From Actinomadura violacea (GTDB taxonomy: Bacteria > Actinomycetota > Actinomycetes > Streptosporangiales > Streptosporangiaceae), in assembly GCF_017573465.1 (NCBI RefSeq), contig NZ_JAGEPF010000029.1:62001-126000 (forward strand): DNA of 64,000 bases, given 5' to 3'. The position numbers and the translations under genes were made by a program. Positions within the stretch are counted from its first letter, which is position 1. Every line of letters begins with the position of its first letter. The notes under the pieces were generated by a model. The model was not told where the DNA came from, did no database searches, and saw only the letters and a program-made list of their open reading frames with translations. Below are positions 39,864 to 48,247 of the stretch, one piece after another.

Positions 39864-40184
39864 GACTACCTCCTCGGACGGGCCTCCTCGCGGGGGCCCG
39901 CGTCGGCTGGGGCCCGGCCCCGGAGGGCCCGGCCCTGACGTCCGAGTGCGGCGTCCTCGTCCAACGTGCGTGACCGACGTCACACCCGTGTCAACACCCT
40001 TTCCCGTGCGCGGCGGGATCACAAGGGGTGAACGGCAAACAACCTGCTTCTGTCCGCCGCGCGGGGCGGCAAACCCCGCCCTGACCGCGTCCGGTCGGCG
40101 GCGGCACTACGATTGGGCGCGCCAACGGCGGCCCCCTGGCCGATGCCGGCGGCCCTTCACCCGGCAGCAGGAGAACGGACGGCG
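39864..40184. other. Gene-free divergent region with promoter signals
   Basis: 321 bases without a credible gene. On the minus strand a perfect -35 TTGACA (39994-39989) faces the EF-G-like gene. A Crp-like palindrome lies just inside it at 39970-39983. On the plus strand TACGAT (40108-40113) is a candidate -10 for pgsA. The part next to the EF-G-like start is a GC-rich run of short inverted GGCCC/GGGCC motifs that could fold in its leader. Confidence 0.6.
39970..39983. promoter_or_regulatory. Crp/FNR-like palindrome at the EF-G-like promoter
   Basis: GTGA-CCGACG-TCAC fits the GTGA-N6-TCAC core of Crp-family sites; the right flank extends to TCACA. It lies between the -35 TTGACA (minus strand, 39994-39989) and the place where the -10 should be, a position that would repress or modulate that promoter. 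Confidence 0.5.
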
Positions 40185-40919
40185 ATGCTCAACAGAATCA
40201 GGCCCGCGCTGGGGCGCGTCCTGACGCCCATCGGACGGACGGTCGCGCGGACCGGGGTGTCGCCCAACGCCATCACCGTGATCGGCACCGCGGGCGTCGC
40301 CGCCGGCGCGCTCGTGCTGTTCCCGCGCGGGGAGTTCTTCTGGGGCACGATGGTGATCACCGCCTTCGTGCTGTTCGACATGCTGGACGGCGCGGTCGCC
40401 CGGGTCACCGGCAAGATCTCCAAGTTCGGCGCGTTCCTGGACTCCACGATGGACCGGGTCGCGGACGCGGCGATCTTCTCCGGGCTGATGATCGGGCTGT
40501 ACCGCGACGGCCAGCGCACGCTCGCCGGCGTCGCCCTGTTCTGCCTGGTCGCCGGGGTCGTCGTGTCCTATGCGAAGGCGCGCGCCGAGGGCCTCGGGTA
40601 CACCTGCAACGTGGGCATCGCCGAGCGCGCCGAACGCCTGATCGTCGCCCTGGTGGCGGCCGGCCTCGACGGCCTCGGCGTGCCGTACGTCCTCGCGGTC
40701 GCGCTCTGGGTGCTGGCGGTGCTCAGCACCGTCACGGTCGGGCAGCGGTTCGCGACGGTCTACGCCCAGGCCAAGAACGACCCGGCGCCGAAGCCCGCCG
40801 CGCCGGGACGGGCGTCCGGCCCCGCCGCCGGGTCCGGAGCGTCCGCCGCGGGGAACGAAGAGGACGAGGAGAACGGCGAGAAGGCGCACGCGAAGGCCGG
40901 CCCGCAGCCGCGCCGGTGA
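40185..40919 (+). CDS. pgsA: Phosphatidylinositol phosphate synthase (CDP-alcohol phosphatidyltransferase)
   Basis: A 244-residue membrane enzyme that joins inositol phosphate to CDP-diacylglycerol. The family motif D-x2-D-G-x2-A-R-x8-G-x3-D-x3-D is present as DMLDGAVARVTGKISKFGAFLDSTMD (about residues 66-91). Four to six hydrophobic segments follow, and the last 45 residues are a disordered, acidic tail. Position before the PIM acyltransferase and pimA marks it as the PI-pathway enzyme rather than a phosphatidylglycerol-phosphate synthase. Confidence 0.94.
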   Translation: MLNRIRPALGRVLTPIGRTVARTGVSPNAITVIGTAGVAAGALVLFPRGEFFWGTMVITAFVLFDMLDGAVARVTGKISKFGAFLDSTMDRVADAAIFSGLMIGLYRDGQRTLAGVALFCLVAGVVVSYAKARAEGLGYTCNVGIAERAERLIVALVAAGLDGLGVPYVLAVALWVLAVLSTVTVGQRFATVYAQAKNDPAPKPAAPGRASGPAAGSGASAAGNEEDEENGEKAHAKAGPQPRR

Positions 40920-40988
40920 CCCCGCCCCGCCGAACGCCGTACCCGTGACCGGGCCGCGCCGACGCAAGGCCGCGCCCAGGAGGGAGCC

Positions 40989-41939
40989 GTGCCCGTGACC
41001 GCGCCAGCCGGCGGCTCCGCGCCCGCGTCGCTGCGCGACGAGGTGATGGACGCCGCCTACGCGCTCGGCTGGACCGTCGTCCGCAAGATGCCCGAGGGCG
41101 CCGCCCGGCTGGTGTTCACCGCGGTCGCCGACCGCGCCTGGCAGGCGAACGGCGCCGGCGTCCGGCAGCTGGAGCGCAACCTGTGCCGCGTCCTCGGCAA
41201 GCCCGCGGTGGACGACGAGGTCCGCGTGCTCGGCAAGCGGGTGCTGCGCTCCTACGCCCGCTACTGGCTGGAGGTCTTCCGGCTGCCGGAGTACGGCCGG
41301 GACCGGATCGTCGGCCGGATGCGGGTCACCGGCGAGAAGAAGATCTTCGCGAACCTCGAGGCCGGCCGCGGCGTGATCCTCGCGCTGCCGCACATGGGCA
41401 ACTACGAGCACGCCGGCGCCTGGCTCGCCGCCTGCGGGCACCCCTTCACCACCGTCGCCGAGCGGCTCCGGCCCGAGTCGCTGTTCGACCGGTTCGTGGA
41501 GTTCCGCGAGAGCCTCGGCATGGAGGTCCTCGCGCACACCGGCGCGTCCGCGTTCGGCCGGCTCGCGCAGCGGCTGCGCGCCGGGCGGCCCGTCTGCCTG
41601 GTCGTCGACCGCGACCTCACCGCGAGCGGCGTCGACGTGGAGTTCTTCGGCGCCACCGCGCGGATGCCCGCCGTCTCCGCCGCGCTGGCCGTCCAGACGG
41701 GCGCCGCCCTGATTCCCGTGACACTCTGGTACGAGGGGAAGTACTGGGCGGCGCGGGTCCACGAGGAGGTCCCGGTCCCGGACGAGGGCGCCAGGCGGGA
41801 GAAGATCCAGACCATGACGCAGGACATCGCGCGGGTCTTCGAGGCGGGCATCGCCGCCCACCCGCAGGACTGGCACATGCTGCAGAAGGTCTGGGTGGAC
41901 GACCTCGGCCCGGCCGGGCCGGGCGGGGCGTCCCCGTGA
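40989..41939 (+). CDS. Phosphatidylinositol mannoside acyltransferase (LpxL/HtrB-like)
   Basis: A 316-residue acyltransferase. The catalytic HX4(D/E) motif is HMGNYE in LALPHMGNYEHAG, about residue 136, followed by LVVDRDLTASGVDVEFFG. In the conserved block it is the counterpart of the mycobacterial enzyme (Rv2611c) that acylates the mannose of phosphatidylinositol mannosides at the inner membrane. It starts at GTG 40989 after AGGGAG, and the end overlaps pimA (GTGA). Confidence 0.93.
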   Translation: MPVTAPAGGSAPASLRDEVMDAAYALGWTVVRKMPEGAARLVFTAVADRAWQANGAGVRQLERNLCRVLGKPAVDDEVRVLGKRVLRSYARYWLEVFRLPEYGRDRIVGRMRVTGEKKIFANLEAGRGVILALPHMGNYEHAGAWLAACGHPFTTVAERLRPESLFDRFVEFRESLGMEVLAHTGASAFGRLAQRLRAGRPVCLVVDRDLTASGVDVEFFGATARMPAVSAALAVQTGAALIPVTLWYEGKYWAARVHEEVPVPDEGARREKIQTMTQDIARVFEAGIAAHPQDWHMLQKVWVDDLGPAGPGGASP

Positions 41940-43099
41940 ACGTCGGCATCGTCTGCCCCTACACCTGGAACGTGCCGGGCGGCGTCCAGCAGCACATCCG
42001 CGACCTCGCCGGGGCGCTGACCGCGCTCGGGCACCGGGTGTCGGTGATGACGCCCGCCGACGACGACGCCGACCTGCCGCCCTACGCGGTGTCCGCGGGG
42101 CGCGCCGTCCCCGTCCCCTACAACGGCTCGGTGGCGCGGCTGGCGTTCGGGTTCCTGTCCTCGGCGCGGGTGCGCCGCTGGATCAACGAGGGCGGGTTCG
42201 ACGTCCTGCACGTGCACGAGCCGGCCGCGCCGTCGCTCGGCCTGCTGGCCTGCTGGGCGGCCGACGGCCCGATCGTCGGCACCTTCCACGCCTCCTACGA
42301 GCGGTCCCGCGCGCTGTCGGTGACCGCGCCGATCCTGCGCAGCGCGCTGGAGAAGATCAACGGCCGGATCGCGGTGTCCGAGGCGGCCCGCACCAGCCTG
42401 GTCGAGCACCTCGGCGGCGACGCGGTGCTGATCCCGAACGGGGTCGCGACCGAGCGGTACGCGATGGCCGCGCCGCTGCCGGGCTGGCCGGGGCGCGCCG
42501 GCGCGCCGCGCGGCGCGGGCGGGCCGGAGGCGCTCGGCTTCCTCGGCCGGATGGACGAGCCGCGCAAGGGCCTGCCGGTGCTGCTGCGCGCGTTCGAGGT
42601 CCTCGGGCGCCGCCGCCCCGGGCTGCGGCTGCTGCTCGCCGGGCCCGGCGACGCCGACGACGTGGCCGCGCGCGTCTCCCCGGAGCTGCGCGACCGGGTG
42701 ATCGTGCTCGGGATGGTCAGCGAGGAGGACAAGATCCGCGCCTACCACTCGGTGGACGCGTTCGTCGCGCCCAACCTCGGCGGCGAGAGCTTCGGCATCG
42801 TGCTCGCCGAGGCGATGTCGGCGGGCGCCCCGATCCTCGCCAGCGGCATCGAGGCGTTCGACCGGGTGCTGCTCGGCGGCCGCGCCGGAGTGCTGTTCCC
42901 GGTCGGCGACCACGAGGCCCTCGCCGCCGCGGCCGAGGCGCTGCTGGACGACCCGGCCCGGCGCAAGCAGCTGTCCGCGGAGGCCCGCGCGGCCGTCCGC
43001 GCCTACGACTGGTCGTCGGTGGCCCGCGACGTGCTGCGGGTCTACGAGACGGTCTCCTACGCGGGCGCGGGCGTCGTCGAGTCCGGCCCGGGCGCCTGA
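41936..43099 (+). CDS. pimA: Phosphatidylinositol alpha-mannosyltransferase
   Basis: A 387-residue GT4 glycosyltransferase that transfers the first mannose from GDP-mannose to phosphatidylinositol. The N-terminal acceptor domain has YTWNVPGGVQQHIRDLA with the conserved His-containing loop VLHVHEPAAPSL and GTFHASYERS; the donor domain has FLGRMDEPRKG and the E-x7-E motif ESFGIVLAEAMSAGAPI. The start overlaps the acyltransferase stop by four bases, so the two are co-translated. A short insertion rich in Gly/Ala/Arg (about residues 180-197) lies between the domains. Confidence 0.96.
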   Translation: MNVGIVCPYTWNVPGGVQQHIRDLAGALTALGHRVSVMTPADDDADLPPYAVSAGRAVPVPYNGSVARLAFGFLSSARVRRWINEGGFDVLHVHEPAAPSLGLLACWAADGPIVGTFHASYERSRALSVTAPILRSALEKINGRIAVSEAARTSLVEHLGGDAVLIPNGVATERYAMAAPLPGWPGRAGAPRGAGGPEALGFLGRMDEPRKGLPVLLRAFEVLGRRRPGLRLLLAGPGDADDVAARVSPELRDRVIVLGMVSEEDKIRAYHSVDAFVAPNLGGESFGIVLAEAMSAGAPILASGIEAFDRVLLGGRAGVLFPVGDHEALAAAAEALLDDPARRKQLSAEARAAVRAYDWSSVARDVLRVYETVSYAGAGVVESGPGA

Positions 43100-43110
43100 G
43101 GAACGGCCCG

Positions 43111-43650
43111 ATGCTCTACGACTGGATCATCGACGTGCTGTTCTGGGTCGCCGTCGTGTTCCTCGTCGGGGTGTACGTGTCGTGGCGCGCCACCCGGCTG
43201 GACCGGCTGCACGTCCGCGTCGAGACCGCCCGCGCCGCGCTGGACGCCGCGCTGGTCAGGCGGGCCGCCGCCGCGCTGGAGCTGGCCGCGTCCCGGCTGC
43301 TGGACCCGGCGGCGAGCCTGGTGCTGGCCACCGCGGCGCACGAGGCGCGGACCGCGGACGCCGACGACCGCGAGTTCGCCGAGAGCGATCTGTCCCGCGC
43401 GCTGCGGGCCGTCGCCGACCAGCCGGACTTCGCCGGCACGGTCGCGGGGGAGGGGAGCGGCGGCACCGACGTGCTGGAGGAGCTGTCGTCGTCGGCGGTG
43501 AAGGTCGCCTACGCCCGCCGCTTCTACAACGACGCCGTGGCGCAGGCGCGGGCCGCGCGCCGCAAGCCGCTGATCCGCGTCCTGCCGCTGGCGGGCCGCG
43601 CGGCGCTGCCGGACTTCTTCGAGATCGACGACGACCCGCCCGGCATCTGA
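43111..43650 (+). CDS. Single-pass membrane protein in the PIM operon
   Basis: 179 residues. An N-terminal hydrophobic segment (IDVLFWVAVVFLVGVYVSW, about 6-24) is followed by a long helical cytoplasmic region rich in Ala/Arg/Glu (RLHVRVETARAALDAALVRRAAAALELA) that resembles LemA-type helical bundles. It begins 11 bases after pimA, so it belongs to that operon, and the equivalent place in mycobacteria is also held by a membrane protein. The function is unknown. Confidence 0.8.
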   Translation: MLYDWIIDVLFWVAVVFLVGVYVSWRATRLDRLHVRVETARAALDAALVRRAAAALELAASRLLDPAASLVLATAAHEARTADADDREFAESDLSRALRAVADQPDFAGTVAGEGSGGTDVLEELSSSAVKVAYARRFYNDAVAQARAARRKPLIRVLPLAGRAALPDFFEIDDDPPGI

Positions 43651-43769
43651 CCTCCCGGCGCCCGCGCCGCCCTGGTGATCGCCGCGGGCGGGCCGCCGCG
43701 TACAGCGGACCGGGCGAACGCACCATTTCGGTTCGCTACCCTCGGGCAGATCGCCGCAAAGGGAGGGTT

Positions 43770-44801
43770 ATGCGACACGCGTGGCACAGGACGGCACGGG
43801 GACGGGCGGCCGCGGGACTCGGCGTCGCCGTGCTCGGCGCGGCCCTCGCGGCCTGCTCGGACTCGCACGGATCGAGCGGTGCCGCACCGCCGAGCGCCCA
43901 CGGCGGCGCGGAGTCCGGGAGCCCGGCCCCGACGACGCACCCCTTCACCGGCGGCACCGCGGGGCTGACGAACCCCGTCCTCGCCGTGAAGATCGAGAAC
44001 ACCGAGCCCGCGCTGCCGCAGGCCGGGGTGTCGGCCGCCGACATCGTCTACGTCGAGCAGGTCGAGGGCGGCGAGACCCGGCTGATGGCGGTGTACTCGT
44101 CCAAGCTGCCGAAGCGCGTCGGACCCGTCCGCAGCGCCCGCATCTCCGACCTGCACATCCTCCCGCAGTTCGGGCATCCCGCCTTCGCGTTCTCCGGCGT
44201 GCAGAGCAAGATGAAGAAGTACATCCGCAAGGCACCGGTGTACGACATCTCACAGGAGAACGCCGGTTCCGCCTACTCCCGCTCCAGCGCGAAGCGGATC
44301 CCCTACAACCTCTACGGCGACCCGAAGGCCCTGCTCAAGCAGGCACCCAAGGCATCCGCGCCCCACGACGTCGGATTCCGCTTCGGACCGGCGCCCGAAG
44401 GCGGCAAGCCGACCGGTTCGTTCACCGCGAAATGGCCCGCGGCGACCATGGGCTTCACGTGGTCGGCCAAGCAGAAGCGCTGGCTCGCCAGCTGGGGCGG
44501 GAAGCCCGACGTCGCGGCCGAAGGCGGACGCCTCGGCGGGGCCACGGTCGTCGTCCAGTACGCCAAGACGACCCGCTCCAAGTTCCACGACTTCCTCGGC
44601 AGCTACACCCCGCTCATCCAGACGACGGGCACCGGCCGCGCCACCGTGCTGCGCGACGGCAAGGCCTATGACGCCAAGTGGTCGCGCCCCTCGGAGACCT
44701 CCGGGACGACCTACACGACCGCCGACGGCAAGCCGATGACGTTCGCCAAGGGGCAGGTGTGGGTGGTGCTGCTGAACGACGGCAAGCCCCACATTCCATA
44801 G
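43770..44801 (+). CDS. DUF3048 (YerB-like) lipoprotein
   Basis: A 343-residue lipoprotein. The N-terminus has a hydrophobic stretch and lipobox LAACSDS, with Cys near residue 29. The body matches DUF3048: NPVLAVKIENTEPALPQAGVSAADIVYVEQVEGGETRLMAVY, the RVGPVRSARISDL motif and FAFSGVQSKM; the C-terminal part (KGQVWVVLLNDGKPHIP) fits the paired DUF3048_C domain. It acts outside the membrane; the function is unknown. ATG 43770 follows GGGAGGG. It stands alone between pimA-43650 and pdxS. Confidence 0.9.
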   Translation: MRHAWHRTARGRAAAGLGVAVLGAALAACSDSHGSSGAAPPSAHGGAESGSPAPTTHPFTGGTAGLTNPVLAVKIENTEPALPQAGVSAADIVYVEQVEGGETRLMAVYSSKLPKRVGPVRSARISDLHILPQFGHPAFAFSGVQSKMKKYIRKAPVYDISQENAGSAYSRSSAKRIPYNLYGDPKALLKQAPKASAPHDVGFRFGPAPEGGKPTGSFTAKWPAATMGFTWSAKQKRWLASWGGKPDVAAEGGRLGGATVVVQYAKTTRSKFHDFLGSYTPLIQTTGTGRATVLRDGKAYDAKWSRPSETSGTTYTTADGKPMTFAKGQVWVVLLNDGKPHIP

Positions 44802-44822
44802 CGCCGCGGGCGGCCGGTCAAC

Positions 44823-44889
44823 GGCCAATTTCCGGCCATTGGCCTGGCCTGCAGGGGCGTCGAAACAGCCCGCGAGCAGGCAATATCAT
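44823..44889 (+). promoter_or_regulatory. Inverted repeat and promoter upstream of pdxS
   Basis: GGCCAAT (44823-44829) pairs with ATTGGCC (44838-44844), 8-base loop: a small terminator of the DUF3048 gene or an operator. TCGAAA (44860-44865) and TATCAT (44884-44889), 18 bases apart, form a reasonable sigma-70-type promoter for pdxS. Confidence 0.5.
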
Positions 44890-44921
44890 GGAAGGCGACC
44901 TGTCGTCCGCGCACGTGAGGA

Positions 44922-45842
44922 ATGCCCGTGTCCACTTTGAATTCCGCCCCGGAGAACGCGCCCGAGACCGGCACCGCCCGCGTCAAGCGCGGCATGGCGG
45001 AGATGCTCAAGGGCGGCGTGATCATGGACGTCGTCACCCCCGAGCAGGCGAAGATCGCCGAGGACGCCGGCGCCGTCGCCGTGATGGCGCTCGAGCGGGT
45101 CCCCGCCGACATCCGCACCGAGGGCGGCATCTCCCGGATGAGCGACCCCGACATGATCGATGGGATCATCGGCGCCGTGTCAATCCCGGTGATGGCCAAG
45201 GCCCGCATCGGCCACTTCGTCGAGGCGCAGGTGCTGCAGGCCCTCGGCGTCGACTACGTCGACGAGTCCGAGGTGCTCACCCCCGCCGACTACGAGAACC
45301 ACATCGACAAGTGGGCGTTCACCGTCCCGTTCGTGTGCGGCGCCACCAACCTCGGCGAGGCGCTGCGCCGCATCACCGAGGGCGCGGCGATGATCCGCTC
45401 CAAGGGCGAGGCCGGCACCGGCGACGTCTCCAACGCGACCACGCACATGCGGCAGATCCGGCAGGAGATCCGCCGGCTGCAGAACCTGGCGGAGGACGAG
45501 CTGTACGTCGCCGCCAAGGAGCTGCAGGCGCCGTACGAGCTGGTCAAGGAGGTCGCGCAGGCCGGAAAGCTGCCCGTCGTGCTGTTCACCGCCGGCGGCA
45601 TCGCCACCCCGGCCGACGCCGCGATGATGATGCAGCTCGGCGCCGAGGGCGTGTTCGTCGGCTCCGGGATCTTCAAGTCCGGCAACCCGGCGCAGCGCGC
45701 CGAGGCGATCGTGAAGGCCACCACCTTCCACGACGACCCCGGCGTGATCGCCAAGGTGTCCCGCGGCCTCGGCGACGCCATGGTCGGCATCAACGTCGCC
45801 TCCCTCGGCGAGGACCAGAAGTTCGCCCACCGCGGCTGGTGA
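44922..45842 (+). CDS. pdxS: Pyridoxal 5'-phosphate synthase lyase subunit PdxS
   Basis: A 306-residue TIM-barrel synthase that makes PLP from ribose 5-phosphate, glyceraldehyde 3-phosphate and ammonia delivered by PdxT. The family core is nearly invariant: MDVVTPEQAKIAEDAGAVAV, ARIGHFVEAQ (with Lys in MAKARIGH), DYVDESEVLTPAD and FTAGGIATPADAAMMM. ATG 44922 is used; GTG 44928 is equally possible. pdxT follows after one intervening gene. Confidence 0.98.
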   Translation: MPVSTLNSAPENAPETGTARVKRGMAEMLKGGVIMDVVTPEQAKIAEDAGAVAVMALERVPADIRTEGGISRMSDPDMIDGIIGAVSIPVMAKARIGHFVEAQVLQALGVDYVDESEVLTPADYENHIDKWAFTVPFVCGATNLGEALRRITEGAAMIRSKGEAGTGDVSNATTHMRQIRQEIRRLQNLAEDELYVAAKELQAPYELVKEVAQAGKLPVVLFTAGGIATPADAAMMMQLGAEGVFVGSGIFKSGNPAQRAEAIVKATTFHDDPGVIAKVSRGLGDAMVGINVASLGEDQKFAHRGW

Positions 45843-45875
45843 CGCGCCCGGCGCGGGCCTGACCGCGGCGCCCGG

Positions 45876-45899
45876 CCGCCCGGTCCGATGACCGGGCGG
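45876..45899 (+). terminator. Hairpin terminator after pdxS
   Basis: CCGCCCGGTC (45876-45885) pairs perfectly with GACCGGGCGG (45890-45899) around CGAT, 34 bases after the stop. The flanks GGCCTGACCG and CGGTCAGGCC allow a larger alternative fold. Confidence 0.8.
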
Positions 45900-46037
45900 T
45901 CAGGCCGGGTGCCCCTCCCCGCCGGGGCGCCGGAGGGATTACGCTGGCGGCGCGGCCGGTGAGGGGCCGGGTCGCCGGGGCGGGCCCCCCGGAGCCCGCA
46001 CGCCCCTGCGCGGTGCCCGGCCGCGGGAGGGGAGAGC

Positions 46038-46652
46038 ATGGCTTGGTCCGTCGCGCTGGCGTGCGCGAGCGCGGGTGAACCCACCGAGGTGTTCCGGCCG
46101 GGCCTCGTGCCCGACCCGGACGCGGCCGCGCGGATCGCGCGCGGCCTCTACCCGGCGGCCACCCTCACCGAGACCGGCGACACGGTCCTGGACTTCGCGC
46201 TCTGGCCGTACGAGGACGAGCTGTTCGTCGGCGCGTTCGAGCGGGCGCTGCTGCTGTGCGACCGGCGGCTGTTCTGCCTCGACGACGACGCCCGCCGGAT
46301 CGCCGACACCGCGGCCGCCGCGCTGCCGGGCGCGTCCTGCGGCGTGCTGGTCCTGCACACGGTCATCCGCGGCTGCTGGTTCCGCTGGTACGACGCCGGC
46401 GAGCTGCGCCGCGACGTGTTCGTCACCGCCGAGGACGGCGTCGTCGTCGACCAGGGCGAGCGCCTCCCCGCGGAGGAGCCGTTCTGGCGGGCCGTCGACG
46501 CGGGCGCCCCCGACGTCCCGCTGCCGTTCGACCACGAGGAGTTCGGGCTCGCGCTCGCCGCGGCCCACATGTTCGGCCGCGGCATCGCCGACCGCGGCAA
46601 GGACGGCTTCCTGCCGCTGGAGCTCCCGCTCCGCCGCTTCAAGCACGCGTAA
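46038..46652 (+). CDS. Hypothetical protein between pdxS and pdxT
   Basis: A 204-residue soluble protein, no signal or membrane segment. Visible features are PDPDAAARIARGLYPAA, a central TVLDFALWPYEDELFVGAF, several aromatic residues in RGCWFRWYDAGELRRDVFV and a C-terminal FDHEEFGLALAAAHMFGRGI. I do not recognise a catalytic motif; it may belong to an actinobacterial family of unknown function. It starts at ATG 46038 after GGGAGGGGAG. A TACGCT -10-like element lies at 45940-45945. It splits the usual pdxS-pdxT pair; in mycobacteria a thioesterase gene occupies this place. Confidence 0.78.
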   Translation: MAWSVALACASAGEPTEVFRPGLVPDPDAAARIARGLYPAATLTETGDTVLDFALWPYEDELFVGAFERALLLCDRRLFCLDDDARRIADTAAAALPGASCGVLVLHTVIRGCWFRWYDAGELRRDVFVTAEDGVVVDQGERLPAEEPFWRAVDAGAPDVPLPFDHEEFGLALAAAHMFGRGIADRGKDGFLPLELPLRRFKHA

Positions 46653-46768
46653 GGGGCACCGGGCCGCGGCGGGGCGCCGGAAGATCCACCACGTCCCGCC
46701 GCGTTATGAGTACGTCCAGGTTTCTCCGCCATGTCCGCGTCCGCGCGACCCCCGAGAGGTTCACCCAC

Positions 46769-47392
46769 GTGACTGCTGCAGTGCCGACCATCGGAGTCCT
46801 CGCCCTCCAGGGCGACGTGCGCGAGCACGCTCGCGCCCTCGAACTGGCCGGCGCGCGCACACTGAAGGTGCGGCGCGCCGAGGAGCTCGACCAGGTCGAC
46901 GGGCTCGTCCTGCCGGGCGGGGAGTCCACCACCATGTGGCGGCTCGCGCGCGCGTTCGAGCTGCTGGAGCCGCTGCGCAAGCGGATCGAGGCGGGCCTGC
47001 CCGCCTACGGCTCCTGCGCCGGCATGATCATGCTGGCGGACCGGATCCGGGACGGCGCGGCGGGCCAGGAGACCATCGGCGGGATCGACATGACCGTGCG
47101 GCGCAACGCGTTCGGGCGGCAGGTCGACTCCTTCGAGTCCGCCGTCCCGCTGACCGGTATGGGAGACACGCCGTACCACGCCGTTTTCATCCGCGCGCCC
47201 TGGGTGGAGTCGGTCGGCGACGCCGTCGAGGTCCTCGGACGCGCCGAGAGCGGCCCGAACGCCGGTAGGATCGTCGCCGTCCGCCAGGGTCGTCTCATGG
47301 CGACCTCCTTCCACCCGGAGCTGACGGGCGACTTCCGCGTGCACCACTACTTCGCCGATCTGGTGCGCCGGGCGATGCGCAAGGAGGATTGA
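46769..47392 (+). CDS. pdxT: Pyridoxal 5'-phosphate synthase glutaminase subunit PdxT
   Basis: A 207-residue class I glutamine amidotransferase that feeds ammonia to PdxS. The nucleophile Cys lies in AYGSCAGMIML, GGESTTMWRL is the family-specific loop, and the His-Glu pair is in ATSFHPELTGD. GTG 46769 has a spaced GAGAGG; ATG 46706 would add 21 residues with no family match. It is followed 4 bases later by yebC. Confidence 0.96.
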   Translation: MTAAVPTIGVLALQGDVREHARALELAGARTLKVRRAEELDQVDGLVLPGGESTTMWRLARAFELLEPLRKRIEAGLPAYGSCAGMIMLADRIRDGAAGQETIGGIDMTVRRNAFGRQVDSFESAVPLTGMGDTPYHAVFIRAPWVESVGDAVEVLGRAESGPNAGRIVAVRQGRLMATSFHPELTGDFRVHHYFADLVRRAMRKED

Positions 47393-47396
47393 CTGA

Positions 47397-48152
47397 ATGT
47401 CCGGCCATTCCAAATGGGCGACCACCAAGCACAAGAAGGCGGCCCTCGACGCCAAGCGGGGCAAGCTCTTCGCCAAGCTGATCAAGAACATCGAGGTGGC
47501 GGCCCGCACCGGCGGCGGCGACCCCGACGCCAACCCGACGCTCTACGACGCCATCTACAAGGCGAAGAAGAACTCCGTCCCCAACGACAACATCGAGCGC
47601 GCGCGCAAGCGCGGCGCCGGTGAGGAGGCCGGGGGCGCCGACTGGCAGAACATCACCTACGAGGGCTACGCCCCGGGCGGTGTCGCCGTGCTGATCGAGT
47701 GCCTGACCGACAACCGCAACCGCGCGGCCTCCGAGGTCCGGGTGGCCCTCACCCGCAACGGCGGCTCCCTCGCCGACCCCGGCTCGGTGTCCTACATGTT
47801 CACCCGCAAGGGCGTCGTGATCGTCCCCAAGGCGGGCACCAGCGAGGACGACGTCATGATGGCCGTCCTCGACGCGGGCGCCGAGGAGGTCAACGAACTC
47901 GACGAGGAGAACTTCGAGGTCGTGAGCGAGGCCGGCGACCTCGTCGCGGTCCGCACCGCGCTGGTCGAGGCCGGCATCGACTACGAGTCGGCCGAGAGCA
48001 AGTTCCTGCCGAGCGTGACCGTCCCGCTGGACGAGGACAACGCCAAGAAGGTCTTCCGCCTGCTGGACGCCCTCGAGGACTCCGACGACGTCCAGGACGT
48101 CTACGCCAACTTCGACGTCACCGACGAGGTCATGGAGAAGATCGACGCCTGA
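47397..48152 (+). CDS. YebC/PmpR-family protein
   Basis: A 251-residue protein of the YebC family (TACO1 type), known as DNA-binding regulators or as factors easing translation of proline-rich stretches. It begins with the invariant MSGHSKWATTKHKKAALDAKRG, with NPTLYDAIYKAKKNSVPNDNIERA and SYMFTRKGVV further on, then an acidic C-terminus. It sits between pdxT and ruvCAB, its usual place in bacteria. Confidence 0.97.
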   Translation: MSGHSKWATTKHKKAALDAKRGKLFAKLIKNIEVAARTGGGDPDANPTLYDAIYKAKKNSVPNDNIERARKRGAGEEAGGADWQNITYEGYAPGGVAVLIECLTDNRNRAASEVRVALTRNGGSLADPGSVSYMFTRKGVVIVPKAGTSEDDVMMAVLDAGAEEVNELDEENFEVVSEAGDLVAVRTALVEAGIDYESAESKFLPSVTVPLDEDNAKKVFRLLDALEDSDDVQDVYANFDVTDEVMEKIDA

Positions 48153-48169
48153 GCCGCGCCGCATGCCGT

Positions 48170-48206
48170 GAACGCCGCCGTAGCCCGTGAGGGCGCGGCG
48201 GCGTTC
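48170..48206 (+). terminator. Hairpin terminator after yebC
   Basis: GAACGCCGCCG (48170-48180) pairs perfectly with CGGCGGCGTTC (48196-48206), 15-base loop, 18 bases after the stop. Confidence 0.75.
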
Positions 48207-48247
48207 GGCTTCCCGGGCCGCCGCCGCGATGGTCTACGGTCGGGATC

